This document shows positions 26,089 through 35,108 of a stretch of DNA of 64,000 bases, one piece after another. The position numbers and the translations under genes were made by a program. This DNA comes from Streptomyces sp. SID13726 (lineage in GTDB: Bacteria > Actinomycetota > Actinomycetes > Streptomycetales > Streptomycetaceae): contig NZ_JAAGLY010000003.1 of NCBI RefSeq assembly GCF_010548375.1, positions 806,001-870,000 of the forward strand, written 5' to 3'. Each line of letters begins with the position of its first letter. The stretch's first letter is position 1. Below the pieces are notes generated by a model. That model searched no databases, was not told the DNA's origin, and was given only the letters and a program-made list of their open reading frames with translations.

Positions 26089-28182
26089 TCAGAAGATGTG
26101 CCCCTGCCCAGGTGGGACGTCGTTGCCCGCTCTCTTGGGGCTGGGAAGGTGCGGGAACCACGCCTCGGGCGGAAGGTTCTCCCGGGTGGGGCGCAACCCG
26201 TGAATCTGCACCTCACCGACGCGGGATTTCAGGTAGTTCTGGGTCTCCTCGTCCGTGGAGTGGAGGACCGTGGCCCGGCTCGCCCTCGTCATCAGCACGT
26301 GGTAGGCGTGCCGGACGGATCGCTCGAAGTCCGCCGTGGTCTTTGCCTCCCTCAGCTTCATGTCGAAAGAGCCGGGGACCTTGACGCGTCTGACCTTCGT
26401 CTCCGGATCCACGGACCACTTTCCCTTGCGGTAGACCCAGCGGTCGTCGCGTCGCACCATGTCGTCACCCAGGATCACCCCGCACCAGTCCCACTCGAGA
26501 CCCTGTGCCGTGTACACGCAGCCGATCTGGTCGATACCGAAAGGGTGTACCGACCAGATGGTGGACGGTGGTACCGCGCCGTTCTCGCAGAAGTGGTCGC
26601 TCTTGGCGTTCCAGCGCCGATGCCATTCGCCTATCCGTACGTCCGTCTCCAGACGCGCGGCCCTGCCCTTACCCCGTGGGGCGGTCCACGGCCAGCAGAA
26701 GCCCGCCACCATACGGGCCGTCGCCCCAGCCTCCGCTTCGCCCTTGATGATGTGCTCGAGTTCCTCAGGGCTGTCGGCCACTTCCACGTGCATCAGCCCG
26801 TCCGGAGCCCACTTGGTCTCCCCCGCCTCGATGCCGAGCACCGCCCGCACCCAGCGGATATAGGCATCACTGCCCCCACAGCGCCATTCCTCCCTGAGCC
26901 GGTACGGGAGTGGAGTGATGCCGCGTGCCTTGGTCGCGTCCTCGATCAGGCTCACCGACCCGACTTCCTTGGGCCGCACGGACTGGCTCTCGTCGAGGAA
27001 GAACACCGTGAGCCTCGCGGCATCGAGCAGGTCGTCCACCTGCGGTTGCGTGCCCGTCCTCTCCTCCTTCCTGTATCTGTCCTCGGTCCGCTCCCGTATA
27101 CGGTGCGCCTCGTCGCAGATCAGCACGTCCAGAGCGACTTCGACAGGGCGGACGAAATCGCTGAAGTAGCCGAACCTCTTCTTGAACTCCTTCTTCGTGT
27201 AGCCCACTTGCTCCTCGAGCGCTCCATTGAAGGCACGACTGCCGCTCGCGTACATCACGCTGCGGCCGGCCGCCTCGAAGTCCGCCCTGAGTTGAAGGCC
27301 GACTGCGCTCTTCCCTGTTCCCGGACCTCCCGTCACGACGAATACCGCCCGTTCGTCGTTTCCCGTCCGGACAGGCCCGCCCGGACGGCCGAGGACCTGG
27401 TCCGCCCGTTCCAGCACACTGGTAGCCACCTTCAGTTGCTGGCGACGCAGGGTGAACACGGTGTCCTCGCCCCGGGACATGATCATCGCGTCGAGGAGGG
27501 GTGTGTTGCGCAAATCCATCCGCAGCAGGAGTTGTTCCGCTTCCGAAGCCGCTCCGTCCTCCGCGAAGTGCTCACGCAGGTCCGCCAGCATTCGGTCACG
27601 GCTGTCTTGGGTGTAGACCCGTTCGTAGGCCCCGGTCGGTGCCAAAGTGTCGAGCAGCGGCTTCACCGATTCGTCGGTGGCGTTGTGCAGATAGGCGAAA
27701 CCACCGCATTCGATGGTGACGCCCCGCAACGGTCCTTGATCCCCGGTGAACAGCTGATACGTGTTCCGAAGCTGGAGCGCGGGATGCCGCTTGGGCTTCG
27801 CGATTCCCGGGACGTTCACCAGCTCCGCGGTGGCGGCCTCCACTCGGGTCACCGTGGACCATCGTTTCAGCTCGACGAGTTGAAAGGACGGCAGGTGTGT
27901 CTCAGGATGCCGTCCCACCAGCACGGCGTCTATCAGGGGAGCCTCGCCCTTCTCCGGAGCGTCGACGGTGGCCGCGCACTCGACGATCATCTCGACGTTG
28001 CCCCGCTCCGCCGCAACCAGGTCTCTCGCCAGTTGGACCAGGCTCTCGGCCCACGCCTCGCGTTCCGACCGCGACACGTCCCGTCCGCGGAAGTACCGAT
28101 ATCTGGCGGCGAGGTGAGGCACCATCCGGCGCCTCTCGTCAAGCGTGAGAAGGTCCTGCGCGGACAGCCTCAACAGAAGCAT
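26089..28182 (-). CDS. nuclease-helicase protein, DUF2075/Schlafen-like (copy 1)
   Basis: About 697 aa from ATG 28182 (MLLLRLSAQ); a GTG start at 28209 inside a palindrome would add nine residues. The N-terminal domain ends in a PD-(D/E)xK-like core: IDAVLVGRHP, then FQLVELKRW (acidic residue, ELK). The helicase part has Walker A TGGPGTGKSAVG, Walker B VLICDEAHRIRE, a sensor-like VFFLDESQSV, and the late motif CVYTAQGLEWDWCGVILGDD. The C-terminal HVLMTRASRATV is the superfamily 1 motif VI-like end. Such proteins act on nucleic acid and several are in phage-defence loci. A paralogue of the same design lies immediately upstream. Base composition looks less GC-rich than its neighbours, which fits acquisition by transfer. 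Confidence 0.85.
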   Translation of the reverse strand: MLLLRLSAQDLLTLDERRRMVPHLAARYRYFRGRDVSRSEREAWAESLVQLARDLVAAERGNVEMIVECAATVDAPEKGEAPLIDAVLVGRHPETHLPSFQLVELKRWSTVTRVEAATAELVNVPGIAKPKRHPALQLRNTYQLFTGDQGPLRGVTIECGGFAYLHNATDESVKPLLDTLAPTGAYERVYTQDSRDRMLADLREHFAEDGAASEAEQLLLRMDLRNTPLLDAMIMSRGEDTVFTLRRQQLKVATSVLERADQVLGRPGGPVRTGNDERAVFVVTGGPGTGKSAVGLQLRADFEAAGRSVMYASGSRAFNGALEEQVGYTKKEFKKRFGYFSDFVRPVEVALDVLICDEAHRIRERTEDRYRKEERTGTQPQVDDLLDAARLTVFFLDESQSVRPKEVGSVSLIEDATKARGITPLPYRLREEWRCGGSDAYIRWVRAVLGIEAGETKWAPDGLMHVEVADSPEELEHIIKGEAEAGATARMVAGFCWPWTAPRGKGRAARLETDVRIGEWHRRWNAKSDHFCENGAVPPSTIWSVHPFGIDQIGCVYTAQGLEWDWCGVILGDDMVRRDDRWVYRKGKWSVDPETKVRRVKVPGSFDMKLREAKTTADFERSVRHAYHVLMTRASRATVLHSTDEETQNYLKSRVGEVQIHGLRPTRENLPPEAWFPHLPSPKRAGNDVPPGQGHIF

Positions 28183-28206
28183 GGACACGAAGTGGTTCCC
28201 CCAAGG

Positions 28207-28221
28207 CACGAGTGACTCGTG
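28207..28221. promoter_or_regulatory. palindrome CACGAGTGACTCGTG upstream of copy 1
   Basis: A perfect 15-bp palindrome (arms CACGAGT / ACTCGTG around one base). A weaker version (CACGAAATGACTCGTG) occurs at 30275-30290 in front of the paralogue. Both are followed by the same 20-bp run, which suggests a shared operator or recombination site. Confidence 0.5.
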
Positions 28222-28266
28222 CGGGTGGGGGCGTGTCCTCTTGTGGGAAGCCCGTCGGGCCGCAAC
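28213..28266. repeat. duplicated upstream segment (unit 1)
   Basis: Two blocks are shared with 30282-30352: 20 identical bases at 28213-28232 (tgactcgtgcgggtgggggc) and 21 identical bases at 28246-28266. The spacing between blocks differs. The duplication covers the 5' regions of both nuclease-helicase genes and so could be a co-duplicated promoter or operator. Confidence 0.6.
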
Positions 28267-28373
28267 CGGTATCGACGATCATATGGAGTGAGGGCTGTTG
28301 CTCGGTCCGGGTCACCAGGAGCAGCGTGTTGTCGGAGAGGCCGGGTGGCCAGAAAGCCACGGTCCTATTTCTC

Positions 28374-30263
28374 TCACGCGGACACGGGCACGCGCCGCAT
28401 GCCCACGAGTTCCCTCAGCTTGCGCTGGGTCTCGGGATCGGTGGAGTACACGACCGTTCCGGTCATGCCTCGGGTCAGCAGCACCTTGTAGGTGTTGCGG
28501 ATCAACCGGTCCACATCGGCGTCGGCGACCGACCGCTTGAAGACGGGGTCCTTGGACGCCGTGCGATCGGTGATCCAGCGGTCGCTCCGCCACACCAAGT
28601 CGGGGCCGATGACGACGCCGGACCAGTCGTACTCGAATCCCTGCGCCGTGTAGACACAACCGATCTGTCCGAAACCCGCCGGGTCCGTCGCCCAGAGCGC
28701 GGAGGGCGGAGCCCCCGACACCGCTCGATCGCCTCGTAGATTCCAGGGTCGGGCCCAATCACCGATCACGACGTCCGCCGGAAGCGGCTGCCCCGGTTTG
28801 GGCTCCGGAGACCACGGCCAGCAGTACCCGGCGGACATTCGGGCGCTGTAGCCCTGGGATCGCCGACCGTCCAGGAAGGACTCCATGTCCTCAGGGCTCT
28901 CGGCCAGCAGCAACCGCATACGGTCGTCCGGCTCCCACGTCACCGAACCGCCTGGTTCGAGCCCCAGCAACCGCACGACCCAGCGCAGATACGCGTCGCT
29001 GCCTCCGCATCGGAACTGGCTGTCGAGCGGCACGACATGGCAGGTGAGGTCGCGGAGTGCCGCCGCCGCTCTGATGTCGGCGACGGTGCCCATCTCGCCG
29101 GGACGCACCACTTGGTGTTCGTCGAGCAGGAAGACCGGGACCCTGGCTACGTCGAGCAGTTCGTCGATCTGTGCTCTACCGGTCCGCCGTGCCGCCGGCG
29201 TGTAGCGGTTGGCGGAGGTCTCGCGGATACGGTGCGCCTCGTCGCAGATCAGAACGTCGAGAGTGTTGTTCTCGGTCGCCATGAAGCTGTTGAAGTACTT
29301 GAAAAGGTCCTGCACTTCCCGCTTTCGGGTGCCTGCGACCTTGCGCATCGTCTTGGTGAAGGACTGCGATCCGGTCGCGTGCAGGGCCGGGACTCCCTGC
29401 CGGTAGAGCTCACCGAGCAGGGACAGTGCGATCACGCTCTTACCCGTGCCGGGACCGCCTGTGACGATCACGACCTCCTTTCGGTCGGCTCGCTTCGCCT
29501 TACGGACGGCATTGAGGACGATCCTGTAAGCGACCTGCTGCTCGTCGAGGAGCACGAACTGCTCTCGTTCACGCACTTCCTGGGCCGCGACGGCCATGAG
29601 CTGCTTCGACGGCGCGGTCCTGCCGGACAGCAGCACGTCAGCGGAGTCGGCTCCCGGATTCTCCTTGCTCAGCCGGGCTCGGAGGTACTTGATGAACTCA
29701 CCCCGCCGGTCCCCCGTGAACAACTGTCCACGCCTGTCCGACTCGATCTCACGCAGCCCGCTCACCCCGAACTCGGTGGCGTTGTGCAGGAACGCCACGC
29801 CCTGGACCCGGTCCGGGTGCGCAGCGATGGCGCCGTTGAAGTTGACGAGATACTGGCAGTAGCGGCGCACCTGCTCGATGGGGTTGAGGACCGGGTCGCC
29901 GTAGCGATCCAGACGGCACAGCAGCGGATCGTCCTCATCGGGGTAGGCCTGGCTCCACTGCTTCAGCTCCACGAGAACGTATGACGGCTCCTTCGTGTCC
30001 GGGTGTGTCCCGGCGAGCACCACGTCGACCCGCTTGCTGTTCATCGGCAAGGAGTACTCGAGCATCACTTCCACGTCGCCGAGGCCGGCGTCGTTGAGTG
30101 CGGCGGCCAGGACGGGGATGCTCTGCTCCCAGGAACGTATCTCCGACGGTCCGGGCCGGTAGCCATGCACGTGGACGAAGCGATCCGTGAGCCGGTGGAA
30201 CAGCGACGTGTCTAGCGCCATGACGGCGACCGTCCGGGCGGACGCGCGGAACAGCAAGGACAT
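28374..30263 (-). CDS. nuclease-helicase protein, DUF2075/Schlafen-like (copy 2)
   Basis: A 629-aa paralogue of the 26089-28182 protein. VDVVLAGTHPD plus YVLVELKQW form the nuclease-like core in the first 100 residues. Then come Walker A VTGGPGTGKSVIA, Walker B VLICDEAHRIRET, VFLLDEHQVVRPGE, FRCGGSDAYLRWV, and CVYTAQGFEYDWSGVVIG, which line up motif for motif with copy 1. The ATG at 30263 abuts a GGGAG with no spacer, so a start at 30221 (MALDTSLFH) or leaderless translation is possible. A gap of 191 bp separates it from copy 1, and each has its own copy of the palindromic upstream sequence. Divergence between the copies is high, so the duplication is old or they were acquired together. Confidence 0.85.
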   Translation of the reverse strand: MSLLFRASARTVAVMALDTSLFHRLTDRFVHVHGYRPGPSEIRSWEQSIPVLAAALNDAGLGDVEVMLEYSLPMNSKRVDVVLAGTHPDTKEPSYVLVELKQWSQAYPDEDDPLLCRLDRYGDPVLNPIEQVRRYCQYLVNFNGAIAAHPDRVQGVAFLHNATEFGVSGLREIESDRRGQLFTGDRRGEFIKYLRARLSKENPGADSADVLLSGRTAPSKQLMAVAAQEVREREQFVLLDEQQVAYRIVLNAVRKAKRADRKEVVIVTGGPGTGKSVIALSLLGELYRQGVPALHATGSQSFTKTMRKVAGTRKREVQDLFKYFNSFMATENNTLDVLICDEAHRIRETSANRYTPAARRTGRAQIDELLDVARVPVFLLDEHQVVRPGEMGTVADIRAAAALRDLTCHVVPLDSQFRCGGSDAYLRWVVRLLGLEPGGSVTWEPDDRMRLLLAESPEDMESFLDGRRSQGYSARMSAGYCWPWSPEPKPGQPLPADVVIGDWARPWNLRGDRAVSGAPPSALWATDPAGFGQIGCVYTAQGFEYDWSGVVIGPDLVWRSDRWITDRTASKDPVFKRSVADADVDRLIRNTYKVLLTRGMTGTVVYSTDPETQRKLRELVGMRRVPVSA

Positions 30264-30274
30264 CTCCCAGGCAG

Positions 30275-30352
30275 CACGAAATGACTCGTGCGGGTGGGGG
30301 CATGTCCTTCAGGACTCCACCTGGGTGGAGCGGAAGCCCGTCGGGCCGCAAC
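30275..30352. repeat. duplicated upstream segment (unit 2) with extra palindrome
   Basis: Carries the 20-bp block at 30282-30301 and the 21-bp block at 30332-30352 also found upstream of copy 1. Between them CTCCACC-TG-GGTGGAG (30315-30330) is a perfect inverted repeat not present in unit 1. No gene is seen between here and 30533. Confidence 0.55.
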
Positions 30353-30533
30353 AGCGAGGTGATCAAGCGTACCGGGAGCCTGCTTCGACGAGGCTCGCAG
30401 CGCGGAGCAGGCGGGGCCGGATGGTCCGGCCGCCCGGCTCCTCGTCCCCGGCCGGCCGCGGCGAAGCCGATGAAGAGCCGAAGATGCCGCCGTAGAGCCA
30501 GGTCGTCAACCAGGTGTGCTGTGCGACGGAAGA

Positions 30534-31310
30534 TCACCCGCTGTCGAGAGAAGGACGTCGGACCGACCTCAGGTGGTTCTGGCCGAACCAGGACAGTGCC
30601 GCCAAGGCGAGCACGATCGGGACCCAGACGAAGGCGGCGTTCTGGAGGTACACCGTCTCATCGGTCCGCGTGTCCGCCCGGCCGGAGCCGATCGCGATCA
30701 CCGACATGGTGATGACGCCAGGGGTCAGGAGCTGGACCGCCGAGACGCCCAGGTTGCCGAGGGCGCCGTTGACACCCGTAGCGTTGCCCTTCTCGCGCTT
30801 GGGGAAGCTGCTGTTGGCGAGGGACGAGGGGAAGTTCGCGCCGCCGATGCCGCACAGAGCCGCGATCGTGGCCATGGTGGTGAAGGACGTGGACGGGTCC
30901 TGGATCGCGAGGCCGAGCCAGATCAGCGGAACGACGAGGACGGCCGTCGACAGTGCCGTGAAGGCGCGCCGACCGATCCGCGGGCCGAGGAACGTGTAGA
31001 TCATCCGGGACGTGCCGTCGGTCAGGCCCGGGGTCGCGGTCAGCCAGAACAGCTGCGAGGTGGTGAAGGCGAAGCCGACGTCCGCGAGGTCGGTCGCGGT
31101 GACGCTCCACACCTGCCATACGACAAAGGCGACCACGAGAGCCAGTACAGCGATCCGGAGACTGCGCCGGGCAACCCGTCTGCCGACCGCGTTCCAGAAG
31201 AACTCGTTCTCCGGCTCCCAGTCGGTGATCTCCCGGCCGGGGTGGTACTGGGCGAGGTCGTAGGACCTCCCGGCGACCTCGGTCGGCGCAGTCCTATAGA
31301 GAAACGCCAG
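30534..31310 (-). pseudogene. narK: truncated NarK-type nitrate/nitrite transporter
   Basis: Only the N-terminal half of an MFS nitrate transporter remains: DWEPENEFFWNAVGRRVARR, VGFAFTTSQLFWLT, GGANFPSSLANSSFPKREKG, then WLQ-type LQNAAFVWVPIVLALAALSWFG and a stop at 30534. Full-length relatives have about 450 residues and 12 helices; here only about six are left. The signature expected as NISFFxPKREKG has lost residues, and the glycine doublet after helix 3 is shortened. No start codon with a ribosome site precedes the conserved part; the frame runs upstream through a hairpin. The break point faces the nuclease-helicase block, so insertion or deletion at that site probably destroyed it. Confidence 0.75.
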
Positions 31311-31314
31311 GCTA

Positions 31315-31351
31315 GGGTCGTAAGGCGGCAACACACGCCGCCCTACGACCC
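31315..31351 (-). terminator. strong hairpin after EF-G paralogue gene
   Basis: A 15-bp stem with one mismatch: left arm 31315-31329, loop AACACAC, right arm 31337-31351 (core GGCGGC / GCCGCC flanked by TCGTA / TACGA). It lies 73 bp past the EF-G stop in its direction of transcription, followed by a T-rich stretch. Confidence 0.65.
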
Positions 31352-31423
31352 TGCGGCCACGGGACCTCGTCCCCACCGTCACCGGACCGACGTCATCAGT
31401 CCGACGTCATCAGTCCGGCATCA

Positions 31424-33457
31424 TCACACCGACGTCACCGCCGGCGCCGCCGCATACCCCGTCGGCCGGGCCGTGAACGTCCCGCGGCCCTGTGTCCGGC
31501 TCCTCAACCGCGTCGCGTAGCCGAAGAGTTCGGCCAGGGGCACCGTCGCCGTCACGACGGCCGCGCCGCCCCGCGTGACCGACCCGGAGACCCGGCCGCG
31601 GCGGGCGGCGAGATCGCCGAGCACCGCGCCGACGGCGTCGTCGGGCACGGTGACCGTGACCTCGACGACCGGTTCCAGGAGGACCATCGCGCAGGCGCGC
31701 AACGCCTCCCGGAGGCCGAGCCGGCCCGCCGTGCGGAAGGCGGTGTCCGAGGAGTCCTTCACATGGGTCGCCCCGTCGGTGAGGGTGACGCGCAGCCCGG
31801 TCACCGGGTGCCCGCCCAGCGGACCCTCGGCCAGCGCGTCCCGGCAGCCGGCCTCGACCGCGCGGACGTACTCCTGCGGAACCCGCCCGCCGACGACCGC
31901 CGAGCGGAACTCGAAGCCCTCCTCGGCCGGTTCGACGTCGAGCACGACATGCGCGAACTGCCCTGCCCCGCCATCCTGTTTGACGTGCCGGAAGACCAGA
32001 CCGGACACTCCGAGCCCGACGGTCTCCCGGTAACTCACCCTCGGTCGGCCCACGTTGAGCGCCAGCCCGTACTCTCGCCGCACCTTCTCCACCGCGACCT
32101 CCAGATGCAGTTCGCCCATGCCCGAGAGCAGGGTCTGGCCGGTCTCGGCGTCGGTGTGGACGACGAGCGACGGGTCCTCCTCGGCCAGCCGGGCGAGCGC
32201 CGAGGCCAGCCGGTCGGTGTCGGTGGACCGGCCCGCCTCGACCGCGACGGACACCACCGGCTCGGCCACGCCGGGCGGTTCGAGCACGAGCGGGGCGTCC
32301 GGCGCGCACAGGGTCGAGCCCGCGCGGGCCGACTTCAGCCCTACGACGGCGACGATGTCCCCGGCGACCGCGCGCTCCAACCGGTCGTGCCGGTCGGCCT
32401 GTACACGCAGGATCCGCCCGATGCGCTCGGTGCGGTGCGCGCCCGCGTCCCACACGGCGTCTCCTTTCTCGATCGTTCCCGAGTACACGCGTACGTACGT
32501 GAGCCGTCCCGTCGGGGTGGCGTTCACCTTGAACGCCAGTGCCGCGAAAGGCGCTTGCGGGTCGCAGGGCCGCTCCTCGCCCTGGTCACCGCGTACGGCG
32601 GGCACGTCCAACGGCGACGGCAGATACGCCAGCACCGCGTCCAGCAGCGGCTCGATCCCGCGGTTGCGGTAGGCCGAGCCGCACAGGACGACCACGCCGT
32701 CGCCACTGTGCGTGAGGTCGCGCAGGGCGGCGGTCAGGGTGTCGGCGGAGAGGGTCTCCCGGTCGCAGAACTCCTCCAGCGCGGCCGGGTGCCGTTCGGC
32801 GACGGCCTCCTCCAGGAGCCGGCGCCGCCTGAGCGCCTCCTCTCGCAGAGCGGCGGGCACCGGGGCGTCCGCCGCCCTCTCGCCGGAGTCCGTCCAGGTC
32901 AGCGCCCGCATCCGGATCAGGTCGACGACGCCGGTGAAGCCGTCCTCGCTGCCGATGGGCAACTGCACGACCAGCGGCGCCGGATGGAGCCGCCGCCGGA
33001 TCGACTCGACGGCGGTGTCCAGGTCGGCGCCCGCGCGGTCCAGCTTGTTGACGAACGCGATCCTGGGCACGCCGTGCCGGTCGGCCTGCCGCCACACCGA
33101 CTCGCTCTGCGGCTCCACGCCCGCCACCGCGTCGAACACGGCGACCGCCCCGTCGAGCACCCGCAGCGCGCGCTCCACCTCGTCGGCGAAGTCGACGTGC
33201 CCGGGGGTGTCGATCAGGTTGACGCGGTGCCCGGCCCACGCGCAGCTGACGGCCGCCGCGAAGATGGTGATCCCGCGGTCCCGCTCCTGCGGGTCGAAGT
33301 CGGTGACGGTCGTGCCGTCGTGGACCTCGCCGCGCTTGTGCGTGGTCCCGGTGGCGAACAGGATCCGCTCGGTGACGGTGGTCTTGCCCGCGTCGACGTG
33401 GGCGAGGATGCCGAGGTTGCGGACGACGGCGAGCGGTTCGAGGTGGCTGGTGCGCAC
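31424..33457 (-). CDS. elongation factor G paralogue (translational GTPase)
   Basis: A 677-aa EF-G/ribosomal-protection-type GTPase. G1 is AHVDAGKT (19-26), G2 includes RGITI (62-66), G3 DTPGH (84-88) and G4 NKLD (138-141). Domain III has [17 protein letters not shown], domain [18 protein letters not shown], and domain [21 protein letters not shown]. It is shorter than the housekeeping EF-G (~700-708) and lacks its usual rpsL-rpsG-tuf neighbours. It resembles the second EF-G of S. coelicolor (SCO6589, recalled). It may act in stress, ribosome recycling or ribosome protection against an antibiotic. A leader ORF and hairpins upstream suggest expression tuned by translation. Confidence 0.92.
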   Translation of the reverse strand: MRTSHLEPLAVVRNLGILAHVDAGKTTVTERILFATGTTHKRGEVHDGTTVTDFDPQERDRGITIFAAAVSCAWAGHRVNLIDTPGHVDFADEVERALRVLDGAVAVFDAVAGVEPQSESVWRQADRHGVPRIAFVNKLDRAGADLDTAVESIRRRLHPAPLVVQLPIGSEDGFTGVVDLIRMRALTWTDSGERAADAPVPAALREEALRRRRLLEEAVAERHPAALEEFCDRETLSADTLTAALRDLTHSGDGVVVLCGSAYRNRGIEPLLDAVLAYLPSPLDVPAVRGDQGEERPCDPQAPFAALAFKVNATPTGRLTYVRVYSGTIEKGDAVWDAGAHRTERIGRILRVQADRHDRLERAVAGDIVAVVGLKSARAGSTLCAPDAPLVLEPPGVAEPVVSVAVEAGRSTDTDRLASALARLAEEDPSLVVHTDAETGQTLLSGMGELHLEVAVEKVRREYGLALNVGRPRVSYRETVGLGVSGLVFRHVKQDGGAGQFAHVVLDVEPAEEGFEFRSAVVGGRVPQEYVRAVEAGCRDALAEGPLGGHPVTGLRVTLTDGATHVKDSSDTAFRTAGRLGLREALRACAMVLLEPVVEVTVTVPDDAVGAVLGDLAARRGRVSGSVTRGGAAVVTATVPLAELFGYATRLRSRTQGRGTFTARPTGYAAAPAVTSV

Positions 33458-33512
33458 GGCCCATGGCCTTTCGGTGCTGTGGTGACAGGGCTGCGCGATG
33501 TCCCGTACGACA

Positions 33513-33605
33513 TGACGGCACGTCAGAAGTGCGTGCTACGGCGGTACTCGGCCGCTCAGACAGTCGTGACGGGCATCCGGTGCCGGCCGCGCAGCGGGCA
33601 CCGGA
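33513..33605 (-). promoter_or_regulatory. hairpin-rich leader of EF-G paralogue (possible attenuator)
   Basis: Contains TGACG-TGC-CGTCA (33513-33525) and a perfect 9-bp inverted repeat TCCGGTGCC / GGCACCGGA (33576-33584 / 33597-33605). The second lies inside the 3' part of the leader ORF and the first between its stop and the EF-G start, an arrangement in which ribosome position could choose between folds. Confidence 0.45.
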
Positions 33606-33672
33606 CGTCCGAGGACACGAGGATCACGTCGTACGACGTCCGGGGAACGGCGACAACTGTGCGCACGCACAT
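33556..33672 (-). CDS. 38-aa leader peptide upstream of EF-G paralogue
   Basis: An ATG with a good GAGGGGAG site 8 nt upstream, reading MCVRTVVAVPRTSYDVILVS and then SDVRCPLRGRHRMPVTTV. It is rich in Val and Arg and ends 98 bp before the EF-G ATG. Hairpins overlap its end. A short translated ORF ahead of a ribosome-acting GTPase is reminiscent of attenuation of resistance genes by ribosome stalling. No homologue is known to me, and whether the peptide itself or only its translation matters is unknown. Confidence 0.5.
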   Translation of the reverse strand: MCVRTVVAVPRTSYDVILVSSDVRCPLRGRHRMPVTTV

Positions 33673-33763
33673 GGCCGTACTCCCCTCACTCGTCGTCCTG
33701 GTCCTGGCACGCGCCGCCCGATGCTGTGGGCGGGCGCCGCGTGGTGAGTGTAGGGAAACGGAA

Positions 33764-33801
33764 CAGGGCGGGGCACGGGATTTTTTCCGTGCCCCGCCCT
33801 G
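33764..33801 (-). terminator. hairpin terminator of serine hydrolase gene
   Basis: A perfect 15-bp stem: CAGGGCGGGGCACGG (33764-33778) and CCGTGCCCCGCCCTG (33787-33801) with an 8-nt loop containing six A on the transcribed strand. It lies 21 bp past the hydrolase stop. Confidence 0.8.
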
Positions 33802-33821
33802 CGGCGGGTGCCGAGTCGGCG

Positions 33822-34922
33822 CTAGAGGCCCTGGAGCCCGTCGTAGGCGGACATCACGAGGTCCAACCCCCGGGTGTCCTGGCCGGGTTCGCGCATCTGG
33901 TTGGTCGCGTACGCCACCACCATGCGGGCGTCGGGTTCGATCATGACGAGGGAGCCGCCCCAGCCGCCCCACCCGAAGGTGGTGCCGAAGAGGCCGAAGC
34001 CCAGGCCGTAGCGCTGTGCCATGCCGATCACGCGGTCCTCGCCGCTGAACTGCTCCTCGCGCGCCCGCTCGGCGCCCGCCGCCGACAGCAGCCGTACGCC
34101 CCGGACGGTCCCTCCGCAGGCGAGCGCGGACTGGACGAGGGCGATCGAACGGGCGTTGCCGAACCCACTGGCCGCCGGTATCTGGGCACGCCGCCAGGCC
34201 ACGCTGTTGCCGTCCCTGACGTGGAACGCGGTGCCGGTGGAGGGGGTGGATTCGGCGCCGGGGGCGCTCGCGGTGTACTCCTCGTCCCGGCCGGGCGGCG
34301 GGACCGTACGGGCGACGCGGTGGTCGTGCTCGGCGGCGAGCCCGATGTGGAAGTCGGCGCCGAGCGGACCGGTCACCTCCTGGGCGAGGAACTCGCCGAC
34401 CGTGCGGCCGGTGATCCTGCACAGCACCTCGCCGACGAGGAATCCCTGGGTGAGCGAGTGGTAGCCGGCCGCGGTCCCGGGTTCCCAGAGCGGTGCCTGG
34501 GCGGCGAGCCGCGCGGTGGCGGCCGGCCAGTCGTAGAGCTCCTCGACCGGCCCCTCCCAGTGCGGCAGGCCCGCGGTGTGCGACAGCACGTGCCGTACGA
34601 GCACCTTCTCCTTGCCCGCCGCGGCGAACTCCGGCCAGTAGCGGGCGACCGGGGCGTCGAGGTCGAGTTCGCCGCGGTCGGCCAGGATCAGCGCGCACAG
34701 CGCGGTCATCGTCTTGGTCGTGGAGAAGACGTTGGTGAGCGTGTCCCGCTCCCACGGCTCGCCCCGCTCGACGTCGGCGAGACCGCCCCAGACGTCCACC
34801 ACCGGTTCGCCGTCCACGAAGACGGCCACGGAGGCCCCCACGTCCCCGGCGTCCAGCAGCGCCGCCAGCGTGGTGGGGACCGCGGAGAACAGTTCGTCGT
34901 ACGAGCCCTGAATGTCGGCCAT
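33822..34922 (-). CDS. beta-lactamase-fold serine hydrolase (EstB-like esterase)
   Basis: A 366-aa cytoplasmic serine hydrolase. The catalytic SxxK is S67-T-T-K70 (NVFSTTKTMTA), the Tyr element is Y154-H-S (AAGYHSLTQGFL), and the C-terminal WGGWGGSLVMIEPDARMVVAY... supplies the third strand. VRHVLSHTAGLPHW is also typical of EstB-like esterases. It is monocistronic: a strong hairpin lies downstream, and the start is 186 bp from the divergent ROK regulator. It is only distantly similar to the hydrolase at 4180-5406. Substrate unknown; esters or D-amino-acid amides are usual for the family. Confidence 0.88.
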   Translation of the reverse strand: MADIQGSYDELFSAVPTTLAALLDAGDVGASVAVFVDGEPVVDVWGGLADVERGEPWERDTLTNVFSTTKTMTALCALILADRGELDLDAPVARYWPEFAAAGKEKVLVRHVLSHTAGLPHWEGPVEELYDWPAATARLAAQAPLWEPGTAAGYHSLTQGFLVGEVLCRITGRTVGEFLAQEVTGPLGADFHIGLAAEHDHRVARTVPPPGRDEEYTASAPGAESTPSTGTAFHVRDGNSVAWRRAQIPAASGFGNARSIALVQSALACGGTVRGVRLLSAAGAERAREEQFSGEDRVIGMAQRYGLGFGLFGTTFGWGGWGGSLVMIEPDARMVVAYATNQMREPGQDTRGLDLVMSAYDGLQGL

Positions 34923-35108
34923 GCCGGGTATTCAGCCCGCGCCGGACGGGTGGAGTCAAACCGATTTCGCCCCCGGGCGCTTCCGTTCGCCACGGCCGAC
35001 TGCCGGCGGGAAGTCGAACGCGTCCCGACGGTTGCTTCCGGTCACACCCGAGCGTATAAATAAGCAACTTTCTTTCTTACAGGCTCCCGATGGCGAGATG
35101 AGGGCCCC

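Noticed and set aside
26098-28215. 705-codon plus-strand frame
   Set aside because: Antisense to nuclease-helicase copy 1, which shows ordered helicase motifs.
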